A stretch of DNA of 38,526 bases from an uncultured Burkholderiales bacterium (GTDB taxonomy: Bacteria > Pseudomonadota > Gammaproteobacteria > Burkholderiales > Burkholderiaceae_C): NCBI GenBank assembly GCA_937927685.1, contig CALBSC010000023.1, positions 1 to 38,526 of the forward strand, read 5' to 3'. Position numbers and translations under genes: made by a program. Below the pieces are notes generated by a model. It was not told the origin of the DNA, did not search any database, and saw only the letters and a program-made list of their open reading frames with translations. The first letter of the stretch is position 1. Each line of letters begins with the position of its first letter. Shown one piece after another: positions 7,362 through 14,570 of the stretch.

Positions 7362-8801
7362 TCAGTCCCCGTCGTGGCCGAGCAATTCGAAGGGCCGCTC
7401 GGCCTTCACCAGCATCACGGTGCAGGGGGCATCCATGGCCACCTTGATCGGCACGGTGGCCATGAGGCGCTGTAACTGCAGTCCATGCGTGGCTGCACCC
7501 ATGATGATCAGGTCCACCGCATTGCCCTGTGCGTAGCGCAGCAAGGCGGTGGCCACATCGCCGGACTCGAGCACATGGTAAGAGGCCTGATGGTCGCTGA
7601 GGTCCAGGGGCTGGGCCCAGCGATGCAGTTGCGTCAGGTGTTGGCGATGCAGCGCGGTTTCGCTGCGCGCACTGTCCGTGCTGCTGCTGGCGTGGGGCGA
7701 AATCACGGTGACCACGGCCAGGCGCGCGCCCGGTCGGTGACCCAGTGAGCGCTGGGCGGCGGCACGCAGGGAGTACAAGGTGGCTTCGCTCACATCCTCA
7801 TGCGGGATGGCCACCATCACGATGGGCACCTCGCGAATTTGCTGTTGTGCGGGCAAGGCGCTGGGCCGGTACTGCTGACCTGCGGCCCACAGCCAGCGCC
7901 GCAGCTGCGACCACAGCCCCACACCCTGGCGGGCCAGCCCTCGGACTTGTACGTGATCTGGGTGGCGCAAATCAAACGCCAGGTGTGCGGCAGAGGGGTA
8001 ACGGTCATCCGCCTGCGCTTGCAGGCAGCGCAGGATCACCTCCTGCAGCCACTCGGGCAGATCGGGTCGGTGCCGCTGGGGCAGTGCAGGTTTCATCCAC
8101 AGACGCTGACGCAAGCCGCCCTGGGTTTGGGGATTGCCAAAGGGCAATTCGCCCGTGGCCATTTCATAGAGGATGACGCCCAGCGCAAAAATATCGCTGC
8201 GCGGGTCACCGCGTACGCCCACCACTTGTTCGGGAGCCATCCAGGTGGGCGAGCCCACCGCCTTTCGCAGTTGCTCGGCCAGCAGATCCGGGTAGTGCGC
8301 GTGGCACGACAAGCCAAAGTCGAGCAGCACCACGCGGCCGTCCGGGCGCAGCAGCAGGTTGGCAGGCTTGAGGTCGAGGTGGCAGACGTTCTGGGCGTGC
8401 AGACTTTGCAAGGCCTGGGCGGTGGCCACGCCGATGCGGATTAACTCCTCCACGCGCACGGGGGTGCGCTCGGCTTGCCTGGCGTCCAGCCATTGCTGAA
8501 GGCTTTGGCCCGGGATGTGCTCCATCACCAGGTAGGGCATGTGGAGCAGGTCGCCGCTGGCCACCAGTCGCGGGACATGCGCGCCATGCAGCACTTGCAG
8601 CATCTGCAACTCGACCTCGAAGCCCACGATGTTTTCTGCGCCATCCCCGGCGGTCATGCGGGGCACTTTCATCACCATGGGAAACAGGGAGGGCCGTGCG
8701 TCCGCGTACGTCACTGCGTACACATGGGCCATGCCGCCGGCGTGCAGGCATTCGCCAATCCGAAAGCCATCCAGTTCGGTGCCCGGGGCCATCAGCTTCA
8801 T
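7362..8801 (-). CDS. Ser/Thr protein kinase fused to a universal stress protein domain
   Basis: A 479-residue cytoplasmic protein with two domains and no membrane segment. The kinase domain (about 10-275) has a glycine loop HAGGMAHVYAV at 20-30, Lys45 (VMKVPR), catalytic HLDLKPAN with Asp143 and Asn148 (HLD instead of HRD), DFG at 161-163, APE at 189-191 and SDIFALGV at 202-209. It therefore looks catalytically complete. The C-terminal part (about 325-470) is UspA-like, with an IMGAATHG segment, but its nucleotide loop lacks the usual final G-S. The ATG at 8801 overlaps the stop of the upstream metallophosphoesterase (ATGA), giving coupled translation. The pairing of kinase and phosphoesterase suggests a phospho-signalling role; targets are unknown. 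Confidence 0.9.
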   Translation of the reverse strand: MKLMAPGTELDGFRIGECLHAGGMAHVYAVTYADARPSLFPMVMKVPRMTAGDGAENIVGFEVELQMLQVLHGAHVPRLVASGDLLHMPYLVMEHIPGQSLQQWLDARQAERTPVRVEELIRIGVATAQALQSLHAQNVCHLDLKPANLLLRPDGRVVLLDFGLSCHAHYPDLLAEQLRKAVGSPTWMAPEQVVGVRGDPRSDIFALGVILYEMATGELPFGNPQTQGGLRQRLWMKPALPQRHRPDLPEWLQEVILRCLQAQADDRYPSAAHLAFDLRHPDHVQVRGLARQGVGLWSQLRRWLWAAGQQYRPSALPAQQQIREVPIVMVAIPHEDVSEATLYSLRAAAQRSLGHRPGARLAVVTVISPHASSSTDSARSETALHRQHLTQLHRWAQPLDLSDHQASYHVLESGDVATALLRYAQGNAVDLIIMGAATHGLQLQRLMATVPIKVAMDAPCTVMLVKAERPFELLGHDGD

Positions 8802-9553
8802 CGTCCGGTCTCCAGTCGTCGCGCCAGCGCTTCGTCCAACCCGGCCGCGCGCACGGCGAGTGCGGCGGCCGCATGGTCGTAAGGCACACGCCAGAAGGTC
8901 AGTTGGTGTTTGCCCAGGTCCAGCAGGGCATAGGCGGCCCGGGGGTCGCCATCCCGGGGTTGCCCCACCGACCCCACGGTGGCGAGCCAGTGCCGGTGAG
9001 GAGGCACGGGAATCGGGACGCCCGGCACCGGTGCGAAACGCATGAGTGGCCCGCCCTGGCCCCGGTAGTACAAGGTCTGGTGGTGCACATGACCGCCCAT
9101 CACAAACCGCACTTCGGGGTGCAGTCGGGTGGCGGCTTGCAGGCTGCGTTCGGCGCTGCCCGCGTCTTCCACGTAGCGCCACTGCGCGGGCTCGTTCACG
9201 CTGGCGTGCACCATCAGCACGTTGTCACGGTGCGCCGTGAGCGGTAATCCGGCGAGCCATTGGCGCGCGGTGTCGGACAGCCTGTCGTGCGTCCAGCGCG
9301 CGGTGAACTCGCCCAGGCGCGATGCTTGTGCCGGTGGAGCCACCGCCAGGGCATCATGATTACCACGCAGCACCATGGCACCCGCCTCGGCCATGCGCTG
9401 GCATTGCGCCACCACGGCGTCGGGTTCTGGCCCGTAGCCCACCAGGTCACCCAGGACCGCCCACTGATTCGCGCCCTGGGCCTGGGCATGTGCCAGACAG
9501 GCCTGCAAAGCACGCGCGTTGGCGTGCAGGTCTGAGAGCAGGGCCAGCTTCAT
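8798..9553 (-). CDS. Calcineurin-like metallophosphoesterase
   Basis: A 251-residue enzyme with the five classic metal-binding blocks: SDLHAN with Asp8 and His10, GDLVGYGPEP with Asp36, RGNHD with Asn65 and His66, a later VHASVNEP histidine, and the MGGHVHHQTLY block. This is the YfcE/PrpE/ApaH-like class that acts on phosphoproteins, dinucleoside polyphosphates or phosphodiesters. The C-terminus includes VGSVGQPRDGDPRAAYALLD, typical of the YfcE-like subgroup. It is the middle gene of a - strand operon, 34 bases after hbd and overlapping the kinase gene by 4 bases. A Ser/Thr phosphatase role opposite the kinase is attractive but is inference. Confidence 0.9.
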   Translation of the reverse strand: MKLALLSDLHANARALQACLAHAQAQGANQWAVLGDLVGYGPEPDAVVAQCQRMAEAGAMVLRGNHDALAVAPPAQASRLGEFTARWTHDRLSDTARQWLAGLPLTAHRDNVLMVHASVNEPAQWRYVEDAGSAERSLQAATRLHPEVRFVMGGHVHHQTLYYRGQGGPLMRFAPVPGVPIPVPPHRHWLATVGSVGQPRDGDPRAAYALLDLGKHQLTFWRVPYDHAAAALAVRAAGLDEALARRLETGR

Positions 9554-9587
9554 GCCGCCAGGAACCTCTGACGCACAGCGGTGCAGC

Positions 9588-10436
9588 TCAGTAGTGGTAA
9601 ACGCCTTGTCCGGTCTTGCGGCCCAGGCGACCCGCCGCCACCATTTCTTTCAGCAGCGGGCAGGGGCGGTACTTGCTGTCGCCAAACTCGTGGAGGTAGA
9701 CCTCCATCACCGCCAGGCACACATCCAGACCGATCATGTCAGCCAGCGCCAGCGGGCCGATGGGGTGGTTGCAGCCCAGGCGCATGCCCGCGTCGATGTC
9801 GTCCGGGGTGGCCAGCCCTTCGGCCAGCACAAAGAAGGCCTCGTTGATCATGGGCACCAGGATGCGGTTGACCACAAACCCGGGCGCATTCTTGACGGTG
9901 ATGGGGCTCTTGCCCAGGCGTTTGGCCAGGTCGTGTACCGTGGCGTGTGTGGAGTCGCTGGTTTGCAGGCCGCGGATGATTTCCACCAGCGCCATCATGG
10001 GCACCGGGTTGAAGAAGTGCATGCCGATGAAGCGGTCGGGGCGTTGGGTCACCGCAGCCAGCTGCGTGATCGAGATGGACGAGGTGTTGGACGCTAAAAT
10101 GACCGCGTCCGGCAACACGGCTTCCACCTGCTGCAGGATCTTGATTTTTAGAGCGTGGTTTTCAGTGGCGGCTTCGATCACCAGATCGCAGCTGGCGAAG
10201 GCCTCGTAACCGGTGGATGTGGTGATGCGGCCCAGCGCGGCTTCCTTGTCGGCGGCGCTGATCTTGTCCTTGCTGAGCATTCGCTCCAGGCTCTTGTCGA
10301 TGGTGGCCAGACCCTTGTCCAGGGCGGCTTGGGCAATGTCGACCATCACGACCTTCAGGCCCGAGACGGCACAGGTTTGGGCAATGCCGTTGCCCATGGT
10401 GCCGGCGCCAATGATGCCGATGGATTGAATGCTCAT
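9588..10436 (-). CDS. 3-hydroxybutyryl-CoA / 3-hydroxyacyl-CoA dehydrogenase
   Basis: A 282-residue soluble NAD(P)-dependent enzyme oxidising (S)-3-hydroxyacyl-CoA to 3-oxoacyl-CoA. The Rossmann motif GAGTMGNGIAQ is at residues 10-20, IEAATEN near 90 and the catalytic region SNTSSISIT and GMHFFNPVPMM in the middle. The C-terminal domain has NAPGFVVNRI and the end GRKTGQGVYHY. Length matches Hbd (about 282-284). The ATG at 10436 is preceded on its strand by AAAGGA. It heads the - strand operon with the phosphoesterase and kinase and is divergent from the deacetylase gene, with 72 bases between. It could serve beta-oxidation or polyhydroxybutyrate turnover; no neighbouring pathway gene decides this. 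Confidence 0.94.
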   Translation of the reverse strand: MSIQSIGIIGAGTMGNGIAQTCAVSGLKVVMVDIAQAALDKGLATIDKSLERMLSKDKISAADKEAALGRITTSTGYEAFASCDLVIEAATENHALKIKILQQVEAVLPDAVILASNTSSISITQLAAVTQRPDRFIGMHFFNPVPMMALVEIIRGLQTSDSTHATVHDLAKRLGKSPITVKNAPGFVVNRILVPMINEAFFVLAEGLATPDDIDAGMRLGCNHPIGPLALADMIGLDVCLAVMEVYLHEFGDSKYRPCPLLKEMVAAGRLGRKTGQGVYHY

Positions 10437-10508
10437 GGAAGTCCTTTCGTTTGCTCTGACTGCTGGCTGAAATAGCTCACCCGCATCGTACCCAATCTCC
10501 CTTGCACC

Positions 10509-11384
10509 ATGCCAACAGTCCCGATCCCCAGGTCAGATGACCGCACCGATGCGGGCCGGGCGTTGCCGGGACACCTGGTGCTGTGCGCGGACGATTACGC
10601 CGTGCATGCGCCGGCCAGTGCCGGCATTGTCGAATTAGCGCGGCGTCAGCGTCTGAGCGCCACCAGTGTCATGGCGCTGTCGTCCCGGTGGGCCGAGGAC
10701 GCGGCCCCGCTGCGCGACCTGCGTGATCAGATCGATGTCGGGCTGCACTTGGACTTCACCAGTCCGATGGCCTGCGCCGCCGGCTTCGGGCGTTCCCTGG
10801 CCGGCATGATGTGGCGTACATCCTGGCCCCTGGGAGAGGCGCAGCGCCAGCAGTGGCGTGAGGCGATCGAGCGCCAGTGTGATGCCTTTGAACTCCACTG
10901 GCACCACGCCCCCGATCATGTGGACGGCCACCAGCATGTGCAGCAGTTTGCTGGCCTGCGGGACCTGCTGCTCGAGGTGATGCAGCGGCGCTATGGTCGC
11001 CATGACCGGCGCCCCTGGTTGCGCGTGTCGCGGGTCGGGCAGCCCGGCTGGAAGGCGGCCATCATCACCCGCTGGGGGGCTCAGCCGTGGACCCGGCAGC
11101 TGCAGTCAGCGGGCTGGTCGGGTCTCTCACCATTGCGCGGTGCGTATGACTTCACCGGAGGGCAGGACAGCTACCGCCAGCGCATGCGGGCGTGGTTGTC
11201 ACAGGCGCGTCTGGACGGGGGGATGATCATGTGTCACCCGGCTCAATCTCTCCAGGCCGAGGATGAGATCGGTGTTGCCCGCGTGTGGGAGTATGCGTAT
11301 TTGTCCTCCGATGCGTTTGCGCACGATCTGAGTGCGGCGGGCATGCAGCTGGTTCGGGGCAGCGCACTACACTTCCCGTCATGA
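10509..11384 (+). CDS. ChbG/HpnK (YdjC-like) family carbohydrate deacetylase
   Basis: A 291-residue protein of the YdjC fold. Metal and catalytic motifs are visible: LCADDYAVH near residues 25-33, DVGLHLDF near 77-84 and DHVDGHQHVQ near 136-145. The family removes acetyl groups from N-acetylated sugars; HpnK does this on hopanoid-linked N-acetylglucosamine. Here the next gene overlaps by 4 bases (ATGA) and is an ArnT-like lipid-linked glycosyltransferase, and GtrA/GtrB-like genes follow. That context points to deacetylation of a polyprenyl-phosphate-linked or lipid-linked amino sugar rather than chitobiose use. No hopanoid genes are in view. No signal peptide, so action is cytoplasmic. Confidence 0.85.
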   Translation: MPTVPIPRSDDRTDAGRALPGHLVLCADDYAVHAPASAGIVELARRQRLSATSVMALSSRWAEDAAPLRDLRDQIDVGLHLDFTSPMACAAGFGRSLAGMMWRTSWPLGEAQRQQWREAIERQCDAFELHWHHAPDHVDGHQHVQQFAGLRDLLLEVMQRRYGRHDRRPWLRVSRVGQPGWKAAIITRWGAQPWTRQLQSAGWSGLSPLRGAYDFTGGQDSYRQRMRAWLSQARLDGGMIMCHPAQSLQAEDEIGVARVWEYAYLSSDAFAHDLSAAGMQLVRGSALHFPS

Positions 11385-12946
11385 CCCGAGTCGTTTCGTG
11401 TGTGCGCGCTGCCCTGTGGCTGTGCCTGCCCTGGTTGTTGCTGGTGCTGGCACTGGCCTGCCTGCGCCCGATGGCCATCCCCGATGAGGGGCGCTATGGC
11501 GAGATTGGTCGCTGGATGTGGGTCAGCGGCGACTGGTTGGTGCCGCGCCTGGATGGCATTCCGTTTTTTCACAAGCCCCCGCTGCTGTACTGGCTGGAGG
11601 CGATGAGTGTGGGCGTGTTCGGCCCCCAGGTGTGGGCTGTGCGGTTGGTGCCCATGCTGCATGCCGCCTTGATGCTGACCGGCTTGTACACCGTGACCCG
11701 GCTGTGGGCGGGTGAGGCCCTGGCGCGCCGTGCCGCGTTGATGCTGGGCAGCAGCCTGGCATTTTTGGTGGGGGGCCAGTATGTCAACCATGACATGTTG
11801 GTGGCCTGCTGGATCAGTCTGGCCATTCTGTGTTTTGGCTGGTCGTTGGCGTCGGGCGAGCGGCCCCATGCCGGCTGGGCGCGAGCGGGGTTTGTGGCGT
11901 GCGGCCTGGGCATCCTGAGCAAGGGCCTGATTGGCTTGGTGTTGCCGGGCCTGGTGCTGCTGTTGTGGATCGCCTGGACGCGGCAGTGGGGCAAGATCCT
12001 GCGGCTGCCGTGGCTCAGCGGGCTGGCGCTCTTTGCCTTGATCACGGTGCCGTGGTTTGTGCGGGCCGAGCAAAATTACCCGGGCATGCTGGGCTACTTG
12101 TTTGGCACGCACCAGTTCGGGCGCTTCACCGCCACCACGTTCAACAATGCGAGGCCATGGTGGTTTTACGGCGTGGCCGTGCTGGTGCTGTGGGGCCTGT
12201 GGCTGCCCTGGGCGCTGGTGTCCGCGTGGCAAGCGCTTCGTGGTCACGCGGTTCGCTGGCAGGTGGCTTCAGGGATGACCACCATACCCGAGCAACTCGT
12301 GCAATTGCGAAGCCTGGCCGGGATCTGGGTGGTGGCCATTCTGGGCTTTTTCTCGATCCCGAACTCCAAACTCCTGGGCTATGCCTTGCCGGTGGTGCCG
12401 GCGCTGGCGCTGCTGTCAGCCCTGGGCTGGTCGTGCCTGCAGGGCTGGCGTTGGCAGCGCTGGCTGTGGCGCGGCTTGCTGATGCTGGGGGCGGTGCTGG
12501 CCGTGGGTGCGAACCATGTGGCCGGGCAGTTCATTGACAAGTTCAGCAGCCGGGATGTGGCGGCGGCGCTCGCTTGCCGAGCCAGTCCCACCGCGCCCTT
12601 GACCGTGTTGGGCGGGTATCCCTACGACTTGCCGTTCCTGTCAGGACGTGCAGCACCACTGATGGTGATGCAGGACTGGGACGCCTTGCGCGGCAAAGTG
12701 GGTGACGAGTGGCGAAGCGAGTTGCTCGATGGGGCGCGCTTCGATGCCCAGGCCGCGAAGGTACTGGTACCACTCAGCACATTGCCGGCTCTGGCGGGCG
12801 TGCCGGGGCAGTGGGTGCTGGTGGCGCACACGGCCTTGCCCGAACTGGCGCCGGCGCTGCAAGGCTTTGAGCGCAGCGTCGAGGGGCGCAACTGGTCGTT
12901 GTACCGCAGCCCGAGCACCACCGAGCCAGCAGGTTGCTCGCCCTGA
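11381..12946 (+). CDS. ArnT-like / GT39-family lipid-linked glycosyltransferase
   Basis: A 521-residue multi-spanning membrane protein. The first periplasmic loop has PDEGRYGEIGRWM (near 31-43), the family Asp-Glu pair, followed by GIPFFHKPPLLYW, the pattern seen in ArnT and other PMT-like enzymes that take sugar from undecaprenyl or polyprenyl phosphate. About eleven hydrophobic segments follow, then a soluble C-terminal part of about 120 residues. The start overlaps the deacetylase stop (ATGA at 11381). ArnT itself adds aminoarabinose to lipid A; the rest of the arn pathway is absent here, so sugar and acceptor are unknown. Convergent with the GtrA-like gene, 28 bases apart. Confidence 0.88.
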   Translation: MTRVVSCVRAALWLCLPWLLLVLALACLRPMAIPDEGRYGEIGRWMWVSGDWLVPRLDGIPFFHKPPLLYWLEAMSVGVFGPQVWAVRLVPMLHAALMLTGLYTVTRLWAGEALARRAALMLGSSLAFLVGGQYVNHDMLVACWISLAILCFGWSLASGERPHAGWARAGFVACGLGILSKGLIGLVLPGLVLLLWIAWTRQWGKILRLPWLSGLALFALITVPWFVRAEQNYPGMLGYLFGTHQFGRFTATTFNNARPWWFYGVAVLVLWGLWLPWALVSAWQALRGHAVRWQVASGMTTIPEQLVQLRSLAGIWVVAILGFFSIPNSKLLGYALPVVPALALLSALGWSCLQGWRWQRWLWRGLLMLGAVLAVGANHVAGQFIDKFSSRDVAAALACRASPTAPLTVLGGYPYDLPFLSGRAAPLMVMQDWDALRGKVGDEWRSELLDGARFDAQAAKVLVPLSTLPALAGVPGQWVLVAHTALPELAPALQGFERSVEGRNWSLYRSPSTTEPAGCSP

Positions 12947-12974
12947 GGCCGGTGGTTCACGCTGCGCAGCGCGC

Positions 12975-13397
12975 TCAGCGTCGGAAGGCCCAGAAGCGCC
13001 CCAGCAAAAACGTCTGGGCAGCCGCCACGATCAGTGCCACGATCAAGGCCGCCAGCCCTGGCCAGCCAGCCCCCCGGTGCAAGAGCATGAACACGCCCTC
13101 GTTGCAGGCGAAGCCTGCCAATGCGGTGGCACCAAAGCGCCACAGGCTTTGCAGCACACCCGTGGCCGCATCGGCAAAGCTGAGCCAGCGATGACCGACA
13201 AAGCTCACCCCGAAGGCCACGACAAACCCCAGGGCATTGGCGACTTCAGGCCACAGGGTGGTGGTCTGGCTCAGCCACACGAACACCCCCAGGTGCGTCA
13301 AGGCGGCTACACCGCCCACCAGCAAGAACCACACCCCGCTGCGGGCCCAACGCGATCGGCCGGGCAGGGGCGAGGAGGGATCGACAGGCCCGTTCAC
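12975..13397 (-). CDS. GtrA-family membrane protein (putative polyprenyl-phosphate sugar flippase)
   Basis: A 140-residue protein with four predicted membrane segments and the GtrA family features FLLVGGVAALTHLGVFVWL, NALGFVVAFGVSFVGHRW and a final LLGRFWAFRR. The start is a GTG at 13397 overlapping the upstream glycosyltransferase stop (GTGA), so the two are translationally coupled. In O-antigen glucosylation clusters GtrA flips the GtrB product, a polyprenyl-phosphate sugar, to the periplasmic side. The neighbouring GT39-type enzyme on the opposite strand could be the acceptor transferase in place of Gtr type-specific enzymes. That three-step scheme is inference from gene content. Confidence 0.87.
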   Translation of the reverse strand: MNGPVDPSSPLPGRSRWARSGVWFLLVGGVAALTHLGVFVWLSQTTTLWPEVANALGFVVAFGVSFVGHRWLSFADAATGVLQSLWRFGATALAGFACNEGVFMLLHRGAGWPGLAALIVALIVAAAQTFLLGRFWAFRR

Positions 13398-14452
13398 AGG
13401 GGCAGGGACGGCTGCGAGTTGTCCGCCACCCGCTCGGCCTTGGTCGCGCGGGCAGGGCGCGTGCGTTCGCGCGGTTCAGCTTGCGGCTCAGGCAAGCCTT
13501 TGCCCAGGCGTTGCCGAACCCAGTAGGTGGGCCGCTGTTTCACCTCTTCGTAGATGCGGGCCACGTATTCCGCCAGCACGCCGATGGACAGCAACTGGAT
13601 CCCGCTGAAGAACATCAAGCCCACCACGATGGTGGCATAGCCCGGCACATTGATGCCCCAGAAAAAATACTCGGCCACCACCCAGGCGCCGTAAAACAAC
13701 GCGGCACCGGCCAGCAACAAGCCAGCCAGCGCCAACAGGCGCAGCGGCGTGACCGAAAACGCGAGCACGCCGGTCAAGGCCAGGGCAAACGAGCCACGCC
13801 AGCCAAAGTGGCTGCGTCCATCGGTGCGTGGCAGGGGTTCGTAGTCGATGGCCGTGCTGCGAAAGCCCACCCAGGCATACAGGCCCTTCATGAACCGGTT
13901 GCGCTCCGGCAAGGCCTTGAGGGCTTGCACCACTTGCCGATCCATCAGGCGGAAGTCGCCCGCGTGCGGCGGAATCTCCACCCGGCTGCCCCAATTGATC
14001 AGGCGGTAAAACAGCGTGGTGAGCCCGGCGTGCAAACGTGACTGGTCCTCCCGGGTGCGGCGCACCGCATACACCACATCATGACCTTCGCGCCACAAGG
14101 ACAGCATGCGCTCGACCAGCGCCACCGGGTGCTGGCCGTCGGCGTCCATCAGCACCACCACATCGCCGCGCGCGGCATCCAGCCCCGCGGTCAGCGCCGA
14201 CTCCTTGCCGAAGTTGCGTGACAAATCCAGGCCCACCACCTCGGGATGTTGCCGGCACAGTGAATCGATCACATGGGCGCTGGCGTCCCGACTGCCGTCG
14301 TTGACGATCACCAATTCAACCTGCGGGCTGAGCGTCAACAGTCGCTCCAGCACCTGCGGCACCAGGCGTGCCAGCGTGCCGGCTTCATTGAAAGCCGGCA
14401 TCACGCAGGAGATCGAAGGCGTGGCCAAAGAGCGGTCGGTCAAGGGGGACAT
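13394..14452 (-). CDS. GtrB/DPM1-like family 2 glycosyltransferase
   Basis: A 352-residue enzyme. The N-terminal GT-A domain shows VMPAFNEAGTL (near 17-27), VIVNDGSRDAS, the nucleotide-sugar metal motif MDADGQHP and YAVRRTREDQS. Two C-terminal membrane helices (near 225-300) are followed by YVARIYEEVKQRPTYWV, the standard ending of polyprenyl-phosphate glycosyltransferases such as GtrB, ArnC and Dpm1. A basic, Arg-rich extension of about 35 residues follows. It would charge polyprenyl phosphate with a sugar on the cytoplasmic side. The gene overlaps the GtrA gene and is divergent from the cyclase gene across about 118 bases. Confidence 0.9.
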   Translation of the reverse strand: MSPLTDRSLATPSISCVMPAFNEAGTLARLVPQVLERLLTLSPQVELVIVNDGSRDASAHVIDSLCRQHPEVVGLDLSRNFGKESALTAGLDAARGDVVVLMDADGQHPVALVERMLSLWREGHDVVYAVRRTREDQSRLHAGLTTLFYRLINWGSRVEIPPHAGDFRLMDRQVVQALKALPERNRFMKGLYAWVGFRSTAIDYEPLPRTDGRSHFGWRGSFALALTGVLAFSVTPLRLLALAGLLLAGAALFYGAWVVAEYFFWGINVPGYATIVVGLMFFSGIQLLSIGVLAEYVARIYEEVKQRPTYWVRQRLGKGLPEPQAEPRERTRPARATKAERVADNSQPSLPL

Positions 14453-14570
14453 CCTGTGGCGGCTCCCGAAAAGTGAAGTGCGAATGTCGAAAGAAGGGAT
14501 GCGAATCTAGCCATGCAGGTTCGCAAGCGTCCCTAGGATTTTGACACGACCCTTCAGGCCCCCTTGCACC

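Noticed and set aside
11243..12247. 334-codon Gln/His-rich - strand frame opposite the ArnT-like gene
   Set aside because: Low-complexity antisense of a membrane protein; no motif and no ribosome site.
14541..14546. TTGACA as a -35 element for the cyclase gene
   Set aside because: No -10 lies 15-19 bases downstream before or near the ATG; the hexamer also coincides with an alternative TTG start. Left undecided and not annotated.
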